NCBI RefSeq assembly: GCF_002879615.1
Contig: NZ_PNRF01000027.1
Location: forward strand, 124,001-188,000
Origin: Billgrantia endophytica
GTDB taxonomy: Bacteria > Pseudomonadota > Gammaproteobacteria > Pseudomonadales > Halomonadaceae
Direction: 5' to 3'
DNA: 64,000 nucleotides
Shown in pieces: positions 1 through 7,283 of the stretch. The notes beneath the pieces are model-generated. The model was given only the letters and a program-made list of their open reading frames with translations. It was not told where the DNA came from and searched no databases. The first letter of the stretch is position 1, and every line of letters starts with the position of its first letter. The position numbers and the translations under genes are program-made.

Positions 1-364
1 GGTGCAGATGCCGGTCTTCATCGCACTGTACTGGATGTTGCTCGAGTCGGTGGAACTGCGCCACGCGCCGTTCATGTTCTGGATCCAGGATCTGTCGATG
101 AGGGATCCGTTCTTCATTCTGCCGATTCTGATGGGCGCCTCCATGTTCGTCCAGCAGTTGCTCAACCCGACACCGCCGGACCCCATGCAGGCGAAAATCA
201 TGAAGATGCTGCCGATCGTCTTCACGTTCTTCTTCCTGTGGTTCCCGGCCGGCCTGGTCATCTACTGGGTGGTCAACAACCTCATCTCGATCGCACAGCA
301 ATACGTGATCACGCGCAGGATCGAAAACGATCCCAGCGTCGGAAAGGGAATGAAGACCAAGTAA
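1..364 (+). CDS. yidC: Membrane protein insertase YidC, C-terminal part (5' end outside window)
   Basis: The last 120 residues of YidC (Oxa1/Alb3 family), which inserts and folds inner-membrane proteins alone or with SecYEG. Visible are the hydrophobic segment starting [18 protein letters not shown], the family stretch [18 protein letters not shown], a proline-rich cytoplasmic turn ([18 protein letters not shown]), a last membrane span and a short basic tail. Full-length family members have roughly 550 residues, so about four fifths lies to the left. The position directly before mnmE is the usual rpmH-rnpA-yidC-mnmE order near dnaA, which suggests dnaA lies a little further left. Confidence 0.95.
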   Translation, partial: VQMPVFIALYWMLLESVELRHAPFMFWIQDLSMRDPFFILPILMGASMFVQQLLNPTPPDPMQAKIMKMLPIVFTFFFLWFPAGLVIYWVVNNLISIAQQYVITRRIENDPSVGKGMKTK

Positions 365-387
365 CCAGCGCCTTCATCCCGTCGCAA

Positions 388-415
388 CCAGACCCCTGCC
401 CAGGCAGGGGTCTGG
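388..415 (+). terminator. Rho-independent terminator after yidC
   Basis: A perfect 13-bp inverted repeat (388-400 with 403-415), very GC-rich, followed by CGTTTAT. It lies 24 bases after the yidC stop and separates yidC from mnmE. The T-tract is short, but the stem is strong. Confidence 0.85.
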
Positions 416-482
416 CGTTTATGGGCCCCGAAACGGAGAATGGCACTCGAGCCAGGCCACGACAGGCCAAGAGGAGCACAAG

Positions 483-1853
483 ATGGGCAAGACCCTCTAT
501 GACCAGGACACCATCGCTGCCTTGGCAACGTCGCCAGGACGCGGAGGCGTGGGCATCATTCGGGTCTCCGGACCCGCCAGCGCAACGATTGCCCATGAGG
601 TGGTGGGGCGATGCCCCCCAGCCCGCCATGCCCACTACGGCCCCTTCCAGGGCGAACACAGCGCACTCGATGAAGGCATCGCCCTCTTCTTCCCCGGCCC
701 TCACTCCTTCACCGGCGAGGACGTCCTGGAACTGCAAGGTCATGGCGGGCCGGTCATCATGGACCTGCTGCTGGAACGCTGTGTTCAGCTGGGAGCGCGC
801 CTGGCCCGACCGGGAGAGTTTTCCGAGCGCGCCTTCCTCAACGACAAACTGGACCTGGCGCAGGCCGAGGCCATCGCCGACCTGATCGAGGCCAGCTCTC
901 GAACGGCCGCCGAGAATGCCCTGCGATCGCTTCAGGGGGAGTTCTCGCGCCGGGTAGCGGCACTGGTGCAGCGGTTGATCGAGCTTCGTATCTATGTGGA
1001 GGCGGCCATCGACTTTCCGGAGGAGGAAATCGATTTCCTCGCCGACGGCAGGGTCGCCGAAATGCTGGCCGGAGTGATGGCGGAACTGGCCGAGGTGCGT
1101 GCCGCAGCCGGCCAGGGCGCGCTGATGCGGGAAGGGATGAACGTCGTGATCGCCGGACGCCCCAATGCCGGCAAATCAAGCCTGCTCAACGCCCTCACGG
1201 AGCGGGAGACCGCCATCGTCACCGAGATCGAAGGCACCACGCGCGACGTGCTTCGCGAGCATATCCACATCGATGGCATGCCATTGCACGTCATCGACAC
1301 CGCCGGTCTTCGGGATACCCCCGACGCCGTGGAGCGGATCGGCGTGCAGCGAGCCTGGAGCGAGATCGAAAAGGCCGACCGCGTGCTGCTGCTGGTCGAC
1401 GCCACCACCACCGACGCCACGGAGCCCATGGCCATCTGGCCCGAATTCGTCGAGCGGTTGCCCGACCCATCGCGGCTCACCCTGGTGCGCAACAAGATCG
1501 ACACCAGCCATGAACAGCCCGGCCTTGACTTATCCACCGCCACTCCCGTCGTGCGACTTTCCGCCAGGACCGGTCAGGGTGTGGATAACTTGAAGGCCCA
1601 TCTCAAGGAGATCATGGGCTATGCCACCACGACGGAAGGCCGTTTTTCCGCCCGACGGCGACATCTCGACGCGCTGGACCGGGCCAGGCAAGCACTCGCC
1701 AATGGGGAAACGCAGCTAACTGGCTACGGGGCGGGTGAACTCCTGGCAGAAGACCTGCGCGATGCCCAGCAGGCCCTTGGCGAGATCACCGGCGAGTTCA
1801 GCGCCGACGACCTGCTGGGGGAGATATTCGGGAGTTTCTGCATCGGGAAGTGA
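483..1853 (+). CDS. mnmE: tRNA uridine-5-carboxymethylaminomethyl modification GTPase MnmE
   Basis: MnmE (TrmE) works with MnmG to build the cmnm5/nm5 modification at wobble uridine 34 of several tRNAs. The 456 residues match family length. The N-terminal tetrahydrofolate-binding domain begins after [22 protein letters not shown]. The G domain has G1 GRPNAGKSS at residues 225-233, the TTRDV switch and DTAGL, with NKID for base recognition. The C-terminal CIGK, whose cysteine is conserved, is intact at 453-456. Start ATG 483 follows AAGAGGAGCACAAG. Its partner mnmG is 18 kb downstream at 19801, whereas in many relatives the two are adjacent; the island at 1925-5640 begins just after this gene. 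Confidence 0.97.
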   Translation: MGKTLYDQDTIAALATSPGRGGVGIIRVSGPASATIAHEVVGRCPPARHAHYGPFQGEHSALDEGIALFFPGPHSFTGEDVLELQGHGGPVIMDLLLERCVQLGARLARPGEFSERAFLNDKLDLAQAEAIADLIEASSRTAAENALRSLQGEFSRRVAALVQRLIELRIYVEAAIDFPEEEIDFLADGRVAEMLAGVMAELAEVRAAAGQGALMREGMNVVIAGRPNAGKSSLLNALTERETAIVTEIEGTTRDVLREHIHIDGMPLHVIDTAGLRDTPDAVERIGVQRAWSEIEKADRVLLLVDATTTDATEPMAIWPEFVERLPDPSRLTLVRNKIDTSHEQPGLDLSTATPVVRLSARTGQGVDNLKAHLKEIMGYATTTEGRFSARRRHLDALDRARQALANGETQLTGYGAGELLAEDLRDAQQALGEITGEFSADDLLGEIFGSFCIGK

Positions 1854-1924
1854 CCTTGGTGATGTCCGCTCTCTTTCGATCCTGGATTCATAGAATAACC
1901 GCAGCACTTTGGGCCACATGGTAG

Positions 1925-2080
1925 AAGAAGGAGAGCCAGCGAGAGGTGTCCCGGGCGGTGGACTTCTACAACCTCGACACCATCATTTCCGTCGGCTACC
2001 AGAACAAACTGCATTACGCCATCCATGGCCATACCGCTGCGGAGTTGATTCGCAATCGGATGGCAGCAATCTGTTCATAG
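1925..2080 (+). pseudogene. RhuM-family protein remnant with internal deletion
   Basis: One open frame of 51 codons contains two separate conserved pieces of RhuM (virulence protein RhuM family). The first is EVSRAVDFYNLDTIISVGYQ, the family's DFYNLDMIIAVGYR region. It is joined directly to NKLHYAIHGHTAAELI, the C-terminal region NKLHWAVHGHTAAEII. The roughly 150-200 residues normally between them are missing, and there is no start codon, because the frame is closed by TAG at 1922. RhuM genes are often passengers in type I restriction loci, which fits the other fragments downstream. It ends overlapping the 3' end of the minus-strand gene at 2075. Confidence 0.75.
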
Positions 2081-3094
2081 GTCGTCGAACGCGCCTTTGG
2101 CAATCATCACCTTGTTGCGTTTGCGCAAGCGCCGCACCTTGGGGTCATGATTGCGCAGAACCTCCGCGTGCTGATCTTCGATGAAGTCGGCAAGCGTCGC
2201 TTTTTCTTCATCGATCGCCCGATGCAGTTCGCTGGCGTCCCTGCACATTGCACGGCAGTCGCGCATGAAGGTATGGAAGCGCACGCGAGACAGCGCTTCC
2301 TTGTCGGTGAAAACCAGGTGCAGGTTGGGCTCGCCGTCGTGGGATTCATCGAGGAGGTAGACACCGTTCAAGCCGCATGCATCCCAGCTTTCGTGCAGTG
2401 CCTCGTGGCGGGTTTGCGTATGTGTCCACAAGCGCTCGCGCAGTTCCTCCAGCACGCCTTCCTGCCCATCCGCACTGATGCGCATGTCCCACCGTGTGTT
2501 GTCGCCGACTCGTTCGCCGTGATGTGGTCCGGGAACGTATTGGTGCGGAATCCGCTGTTTGAGCAAGTCTGCGCCATGCTCTTCGATGACCGAATTCAGA
2601 TAGCCCGCCGCCATGGACAGGGTGGCATAGGTGAATCTCCCGTCGACGAACAATCGCGCCCAGCCCAGATACAGGTAGCCGCGATACGGTTTGGCGACGT
2701 AGTCGGCTTGCTCCTTCTGGCGATGCTCCTCCTGCCAGCGGTACTCGCTCTCATCGTATTCGCGGAGCGTTTGATAATGGAGGAGGGAGTCGCCTTCACG
2801 AAAATGTTCGTTGAGGAAAAAGTGATCCTCGCCGATGCCTGTCAACGGCAAGACGGTTTCGTTCCAGAGGTTCAGTTCTTCAAAGGAGAGCCTTTCATCC
2901 TGTTCCGCTGCCTCCTTCGTGTGTCCGAACAGCTCCTGCATCAGCGCGATGTCCAGTCGCTTCCGGTCATCGGCGGGAATCGCAACGCCATAGTGTTCCT
3001 GCTGCTCCTGCGGCCAGGAAAAATACTCAGGCCGAACCTTCATCAATGCCCGGCGCAATTCAGGTTTCCAGCCGTGTAGCGGTTCTTTCGCCAT
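2075..3094 (-). CDS. Hypothetical protein, 339 residues, function unknown
   Basis: I do not recognise this protein. It is a full open frame with even codon use, no signal peptide and no membrane span, so probably cytoplasmic. It is rich in Glu, Arg, His and Trp, with long charged helical stretches (for example YDESEYRWQEEHRQKEQADY) and a very charged C-terminus (DPKVRRLRKRNKVMIAKGAF). It starts at ATG 3094 with no strong ribosome-binding site. It is the only apparently intact gene in a stretch of broken genes, so it may be a recent arrival, a surviving island gene, or under selection. Confidence 0.65.
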   Translation of the reverse strand: MAKEPLHGWKPELRRALMKVRPEYFSWPQEQQEHYGVAIPADDRKRLDIALMQELFGHTKEAAEQDERLSFEELNLWNETVLPLTGIGEDHFFLNEHFREGDSLLHYQTLREYDESEYRWQEEHRQKEQADYVAKPYRGYLYLGWARLFVDGRFTYATLSMAAGYLNSVIEEHGADLLKQRIPHQYVPGPHHGERVGDNTRWDMRISADGQEGVLEELRERLWTHTQTRHEALHESWDACGLNGVYLLDESHDGEPNLHLVFTDKEALSRVRFHTFMRDCRAMCRDASELHRAIDEEKATLADFIEDQHAEVLRNHDPKVRRLRKRNKVMIAKGAFDDL

Positions 3095-3107
3095 TGGAGA
3101 AATGCCC

Positions 3108-3281
3108 TGTCCTGTGCATCGGCGTCGGCCGGCCTGGCCTGGCCTGAGACTGCCCCATTGGTAGTGGTTGGTCGTTTTCGTCGATTCCGCGCCAACTGAA
3201 ATCGACCCTCTGGTTCTGCCTCCGATGATCGATCTCTCCCCTCACCGGGCCGAATTGGTAAAAGCTGCCATCGAAGTTCAC
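3108..3281 (-). pseudogene. Possible remnant of a short hypothetical protein
   Basis: Reading the minus strand from about 3281 gives DGSFYQFGPVRGEIDHR, then QRVDFSWRGIDENDQ. The second piece resembles a widespread family of about 80-150-residue proteins with an F-S-W-x-G-x-D-E motif, often found beside plasmid or integron genes. The frame then drifts, and later pieces of the likely family C-terminus (GHFSNGE) appear in the same frame after a low-complexity stretch. No convincing start is visible. The call rests on motif resemblance only. Confidence 0.3.
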
Positions 3282-4040
3282 CGGCGGCGAATTCGTGGTC
3301 TCTCACCAGGGCCAGACGCTGCGAGCACGCGGTTCGGCCAGCCGGCTCGGACTACTGGCGTTCTATGCCGATTGCCACCACGAAGTTCGCCCGGTGAAAC
3401 AGGGCTACAGGGCGGTACTGACCTACAACCTGATCGCACACGGCGGCGCACCGGCAACCGACGTGCCAGATCGGGAGATCGCCAGCCTGGCCGATGCCGT
3501 ACAGACCTGCTGGCACTGATCCGCGCCAGCCGCGATGCCCGCCGCCCGGACCTGCAACAATCCGTCATCGACACCCTGCTGTCCGCCACATTGCCCTGGC
3601 AGGTGCCGCTTGGCGTGCTTCGCGCCGCCGCTGAAGGCTTGACGGACCTGACCGATCTTGGCCTGGCGGCCGTTCATGCGCACTGCCGGGAACTGCTCGA
3701 CGCGCGATTGGCGCAACCCGAGCGTGCCCGAGACGACTGGTCGATCCCGCTACCGGCCGCGCTGGACGGCGAACTGGGCGATCCCCTGACGCGCTTCCTC
3801 GAATCGCCGTCGCAGCAGCGTCTGGAGTGGCCACTGGCCCAAGCCAAGCGCCAGGTCATCCACCAGTTCATCGATCGCCACGAACTACCCATGCGGCATG
3901 AAACCCGGCGCAGCGGCCGGCCTTTCACACTGGTGCTGGAAAAAACCCGGGCACTGTTCGAACGCGAAGCCGCCGAACGCCGCCAGTGGGAGGAGGAACT
4001 GGCCTGGCTGCGGCGGACACAGGACAGGTTCACCCCGCCG
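3267..4040 (+). pseudogene. 2OG-Fe(II) oxygenase-family protein, frameshifted and internally deleted remnant
   Basis: Two pieces of a large 2-oxoglutarate/Fe(II)-dependent oxygenase-like protein. Piece one (3267-3517) reads LPSKFTGGEFVVSHQGQ then FYADCHHEVRPVKQGYRAVL, the double-stranded beta-helix region with the distal His and the Arg that would bind 2-oxoglutarate. Piece two starts near 3510 in another frame (DLLALIRASRDARRPDL) and runs to a charged C-terminus (LPMRHETRRSGRPFTLVLEK). The N-terminus, including the first metal ligands, is missing, as is several hundred residues at the 3510 junction. Family members are usually several hundred residues longer, so the product cannot be functional. 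Confidence 0.7.
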
Positions 4041-4510
4041 GACCCACTGCCGCCGAGAGTCGGCGTGTTGCCGTGTCGGATCCCCACCAACAGCCGTTTT
4101 TGGGTAAGGTGTTATCTATGAATAAAAGCAAAATCCACTCGCTTTCATAGGGTCCTTTCATAGCTATGACCCCCAAGCTCCCCATCAACCTCGATTCCCT
4201 ACTCCACCAACGCACGGTGGAAAGCGAGCGTATCGAGTACAAGGCGGGCTGGAACCCGGAATCCATCCTGCACAGCATCTGTGCCTTCGCCAACGACTTT
4301 CACAATCTGGGCGGCGGCTATGTGGTGGTGGGTGTGGAGGAACGCAATGGTCAGCCCCAACTTTCTGCGAAAGAGCCGCCAGTGGGGCTGTTGCCAAAGC
4401 AGATCGATGCCATCCAGAAGGAGCTGCTGAACCTGGGCAACTCGGCCCTTCAGCCGCCCTATCACCCGCTGACGGCAACCTATGAGGTGCAGGACTTGCA
4501 GGCGGGCCGC

Positions 4511-4538
4511 GCCGTCAGCCGTCAGCCGTCAGCCGTCG
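4511..4538 (+). repeat. Tandem 7-bp repeat GCCGTCA at a deletion junction
   Basis: GCCGTCA occurs three times in a row (4511-4531), followed by GCCGTCG (4532-4538). It sits exactly where the N- and C-terminal parts of the broken AlbA_2 regulator meet in different frames. Replication slippage or microhomology deletion is a simple explanation. Confidence 0.85.
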
Positions 4539-4920
4539 CTACCGTAACCGCCGCATTGGCGAGTTTCTGAAGGAGCTGGATCTGACCGAGGGCCGCTCCA
4601 CGGGCGTGCCCAAGATTCTGCGGGTGATGCGGCGCAACGGCTCTCCGGCACCGATATTCGAAACCGATGACGATCACAGCTATTTCCTGGTTCGCCTACC
4701 AATCCACGAGGGATTTGCCGAAGCGGTCACCGGGGAAGTCACCGGGGAAGTCCAGAGGCTGATGAGCGTGATGCAGGGCGAGATGAAGCGTACGGATATC
4801 CAGGCCGCACTGGGGTTGAAGCATGAAGATCACTTCCGCGAAGCCTACCTGCGCCCGGCGCTGGATGACGGTTACGTTGAAACGACCATCCCCGACAAGC
4901 CGCGCAGCCGTTTGCAAAAA

Positions 4921-4969
4921 TACCGTTTAACCGGGCAAGGCAAGCGATGGCTTGCCCGGTCAAACGGTA
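4921..4969. repeat. Long imperfect inverted repeat at the end of the AlbA_2 remnant
   Basis: TACCGTTTAACCGGGCAAG (4921-4939) is mirrored by 4951-4969 with a single mismatch. The stem is 19 bp around an 11-base loop. It overlaps the last codons of the broken regulator and has no T-run, so it could be a decayed terminator, a site for a mobile element or a regulatory hairpin. Confidence 0.8.
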
Positions 4970-4995
4970 AGGACCGCCCATGAAGTTCGAAACTG

Positions 4996-5163
4996 ATGGG
5001 CGATCTGGAGCTGTTCTAGCATAACGAACGGATCAATGTGCCGGAGCTGATCCGCGTTGCCATCAGCCACTACCAGTTTGAAACCATTCACCCCTTTCTC
5101 GACGGCAATGGCCGTATCGGCCGGCTGATGATCGCCCTGTACCTGGTGGTCGGCGAGATCGAC
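4996..5163 (+). pseudogene. Fic-domain protein remnant
   Basis: A Fic (AMP-transferase) core fragment. The frame from ATG 4996 has an in-frame TAG at 5017, then continues [20 protein letters not shown] and the catalytic signature [12 protein letters not shown] (consensus HPFxxGNGRxxR), ending with [10 protein letters not shown]-terminal and C-terminal parts are missing, and the frame passes directly into HsdM sequence. Fic genes are regular neighbours of hsdM/hsdS, which supports an ancestral type I restriction locus. Confidence 0.8.
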
Positions 5164-5457
5164 GGCGAGGGTGCGGTATCACCCAATGATGCCTTGGTGG
5201 CACCGCCATCCGATACGGTGGACTACGTGCTTGCCAACCCACCGTTCGGCAAGAAAAGCGCCATGAGTTTCACTAACGACGAAGGCGAGCAGGCAAGCGA
5301 TGACCTGACCTACAACCGTCAGGATTTCTGGGCCACGACCTCCAACAAGCAGCTCAACTTCGTGCAGCACATCCGTGCCATGCTGGCAAAGCGGCGGTAG
5401 TGGTACCGGACAACGTGCTGTTTTTCGATAACCACGAAGCCAGCCCCAAACCTTGGA
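5164..5457 (+). pseudogene. hsdM: Type I restriction N6-adenine methyltransferase HsdM, fragments
   Basis: After the Fic piece the same frame reads [20 protein letters not shown] then [15 protein letters not shown]. This contains the N-P-P-F catalytic motif IV of N6-adenine methyltransferases in its HsdM setting. The frame stops at 5398. One frame over, [20 protein letters not shown] (from about 5388) is the next HsdM segment, followed by KPWT from a later part of the family. So there is a frameshift near 5385 and a further deletion near 5425. The AdoMet-binding N-terminal half, HsdS and HsdR are absent from the window. Confidence 0.8.
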
Positions 5458-5565
5458 CCAGACCTGGCGGCTTTCCTGCTGCGGCTGAGGAACCACCACG
5501 AAGAGCACTACTGGCGCATCGTCAAGGCCATTCGCCTGGTGGCACCCTTTTTCGGCGACGACGGC
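5458..5565 (+). pseudogene. AAA-family ATPase C-terminal fragment
   Basis: In the frame starting at 5458 the sequence reads LAAFLLRLRNHHEEHYWRIV then KAIRLVAPFFGDDG. This resembles the segment L-R-x-x-x-P-E-x-Y-x-R-I-V-x-x-I-R-L-V-A-P-F-F of AAA_21-type ATPases from abortive-infection or restriction neighbourhoods. Only about 36 residues remain, followed by unrecognisable sequence up to rlmJ. The assignment is by resemblance of one motif. Confidence 0.4.
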
Positions 5566-5657
5566 CTTTGCCTGGCTGCTCTTCGGCCTGCTCTACTTCG
5601 GCCGCATGATACCGGATCGAGGGCGCGGCAGGTGGAATCCATCCGGGTCTGGCTGAA

Positions 5658-6506
5658 TCACTCCTCCACCCACCAGTCGGCCTGGTGGCGACTTGCCGAG
5701 CCCAGCAGGGGTACAACCGAGGCCATGGCCGTCGCCAGCCGCTCGTCGAGCCCCCATGGCGGGTTGATGACCAGCATGCCGCTGCCGTACATTCCCCGCT
5801 CGTCAACGGCGGGTTCGCGTAGCGACAGCTCGCTGCGCCAGATCTTGCGCAGGCCACCCTCTCGCAGTTCATCCAACAGCACCTGGTGCCTGCCAGCCGG
5901 CAACAGCGGGTACCAAACCAGCATCACACCATGACGGGTCTTTCGCATGGCTTCCAGCAGGGTGTCTGCTACCTCGAGGTATTCGGCCTTGCGCTCGTAG
6001 CTGGGGTCGATCAGCGCGCAAAGCCGGGGGGTCGATGGCGGCAGTTGCCGTATCAGCCCCTTCAGTCCATCGCCATGGATTCGCTGCGCATTCTTCGGCA
6101 GCGCCTGATTCGCCAAGTGGTCATGCTCGCCCGGGTGCAGTTCGAACATCACCTGCCTGTCCTGTGTACGCAACCGTCGGGCCAGCCACCACGGCGAGCC
6201 GGGGTAATGATCCAGGGTATCGGAAGCCTCCTGAACGTCACCCAGTATCGACAGCCAGGCATGGAGCAGCGGCTCCGCTGCGAGCGTCTTCCTGGCTCGC
6301 CAGAGAGGCTCGATCCCCTGGCGATACTCCTGCAGCTTCAGCGTCTCATGGGATGCCAGGGGGTACAGGCCCCGGCCAGCATGGGTATCGATATACGTAA
6401 TGGCAGAATCTTTACGTAAAAGAAGGTCGACAACGGCAAAAAGGATCGAATGCTTGTGTACGTCGGCGAAGTTGCCGGCGTGATAGGCATGCTGATAGGA
6501 AAGCAT
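5658..6506 (-). CDS. rlmJ: 23S rRNA (adenine(2030)-N6)-methyltransferase RlmJ
   Basis: RlmJ methylates A2030 of 23S rRNA using AdoMet. The 282 residues match the family. The diagnostic N-terminus MLSYQHAYHAGNFADVHKH is present, then an AdoMet-binding THAGRGLY at about 41-48 and the catalytic (D/N)PP(Y/F)-type motif as DPSY at 167-170, with Ser in place of the second Pro. The C-terminal NPPWGLDE stretch is intact. Start ATG 6506 follows AAGGATTTATTTC on the minus strand. It is transcribed away from the lipoprotein gene upstream, with a terminator at 6524-6549 between them. Confidence 0.95.
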   Translation of the reverse strand: MLSYQHAYHAGNFADVHKHSILFAVVDLLLRKDSAITYIDTHAGRGLYPLASHETLKLQEYRQGIEPLWRARKTLAAEPLLHAWLSILGDVQEASDTLDHYPGSPWWLARRLRTQDRQVMFELHPGEHDHLANQALPKNAQRIHGDGLKGLIRQLPPSTPRLCALIDPSYERKAEYLEVADTLLEAMRKTRHGVMLVWYPLLPAGRHQVLLDELREGGLRKIWRSELSLREPAVDERGMYGSGMLVINPPWGLDERLATAMASVVPLLGSASRHQADWWVEE

Positions 6507-6523
6507 GAAATAAATCCTTGAAA

Positions 6524-6549
6524 ACCCGCCACTGGATTCAGCGGCGGGT
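6524..6549 (-). terminator. Terminator of the OmpA-family lipoprotein gene (minus strand)
   Basis: An ACCCGCC/GGCGGGT stem with an additional inner CTG/CAG pairing; on the minus strand it is followed by a short run of T (GTTTTC). It lies between the lipoprotein stop (6573) and the rlmJ start (6506). Confidence 0.7.
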
Positions 6550-6572
6550 CGCTCCCACGGTACAGGCGTGCC

Positions 6573-7253
6573 TTACTGCTGGAACTGGCTTTCGATGGGG
6601 CTGAGGGTGATCTCGACGCGACGATTCTGTGCCCGTCCCTCTTCGTTGGCATTACTGGCAACGGGCTGGGTCATGCCATAGCCGGTCATGTAGAGGCGGT
6701 TACGCGATACACCCGACTGCGTCAGGTAGTTGCCTACGGCTTCCGCCCGACGCTCGGAAAGCCGCTGGTTGTAACCGGCATCCCCGGTGCTGTCCGTATG
6801 GCCATCGATATTGACACGAGTGTCGGTGTACTGATTCAACACCGACGACACATCGTTCAGCGCATTGCGGGCGCTTGTGGTCAAGTCGCTGGAGTCGAAG
6901 CCGAACGTCACGCCGCTCGGCATGTTGAGCACGATATCGTCGCCGCGACGTTCGACATCAACCCCGGTGCCGCGCATGCTCTCGCGTAACTGCTGCTCCT
7001 GGCGATCCATGTAGGCACCGACACCGGCCCCCGCGGCAGCGCCTACCGCGGCACCGATCAGAGCCCGGTCACGCCGGCTGGTGCTCCCACTTCCCGATAG
7101 CGCACCGGCGGCGGCCCCAACGGCAGCGCCGACTCCGGTACCGGTGATGGTGCTGGAACGCTGGGTCTGGCCGGAATAAGGGTCCGTCGTGGCACAGCCC
7201 ACCAGCAGGATGGCAGCGGCAACCGGCACGACAAGACGAAATGGCTTGAACAT
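6573..7253 (-). CDS. OmpA-family outer-membrane lipoprotein (YiaD-like)
   Basis: 226 residues. The signal peptide ends in the lipobox LVGC (Cys20), so the protein should be lipidated and, without Asp at +2, sent to the outer membrane. Residues about 38-80 form a glycine-zipper-like segment (GVGAAVGAAAGALSGSGS, then GAAVGAAAGAGVGAY). Residues about 115-220 are an OmpA C-terminal peptidoglycan-binding domain with NIDGHTDSTG and NQRLSERRAEAV. Its likely role is anchoring the outer membrane to peptidoglycan. The start follows CCAGGAGATATCC. It lies 30 bases after hemW on the same strand and may be cotranscribed. Confidence 0.9.
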   Translation of the reverse strand: MFKPFRLVVPVAAAILLVGCATTDPYSGQTQRSSTITGTGVGAAVGAAAGALSGSGSTSRRDRALIGAAVGAAAGAGVGAYMDRQEQQLRESMRGTGVDVERRGDDIVLNMPSGVTFGFDSSDLTTSARNALNDVSSVLNQYTDTRVNIDGHTDSTGDAGYNQRLSERRAEAVGNYLTQSGVSRNRLYMTGYGMTQPVASNANEEGRAQNRRVEITLSPIESQFQQ

Positions 7254-7283
7254 GGATATCTCCTGGATGTCAGGGTAGCGAGA

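Larger units (their letters stand above)
4166..4983 (+). pseudogene. AlbA_2/HTH transcriptional regulator (COG2865-like), internally deleted and frameshifted
   Basis: From ATG 4166 the frame encodes an N-terminal Schlafen/AlbA_2 domain: SERIEYKAGWNPESI, then CAFANDFHNLGGGYVVVGV. It runs to about codon 115 and closes at 4570. In another frame the C-terminal part resumes at about 4533 (RRYRNRRIGEFLKELDL, then EGRSTGVPKILRVMRRNG) and continues through a winged-helix region (KRTDIQAALGLKHEDHFRE) to 4983. Intact relatives have about 450-500 residues, so some 150-200 central residues are gone. The junction coincides with a 7-bp tandem repeat at 4511-4538. Such genes commonly accompany type I restriction loci. 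Confidence 0.75.
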
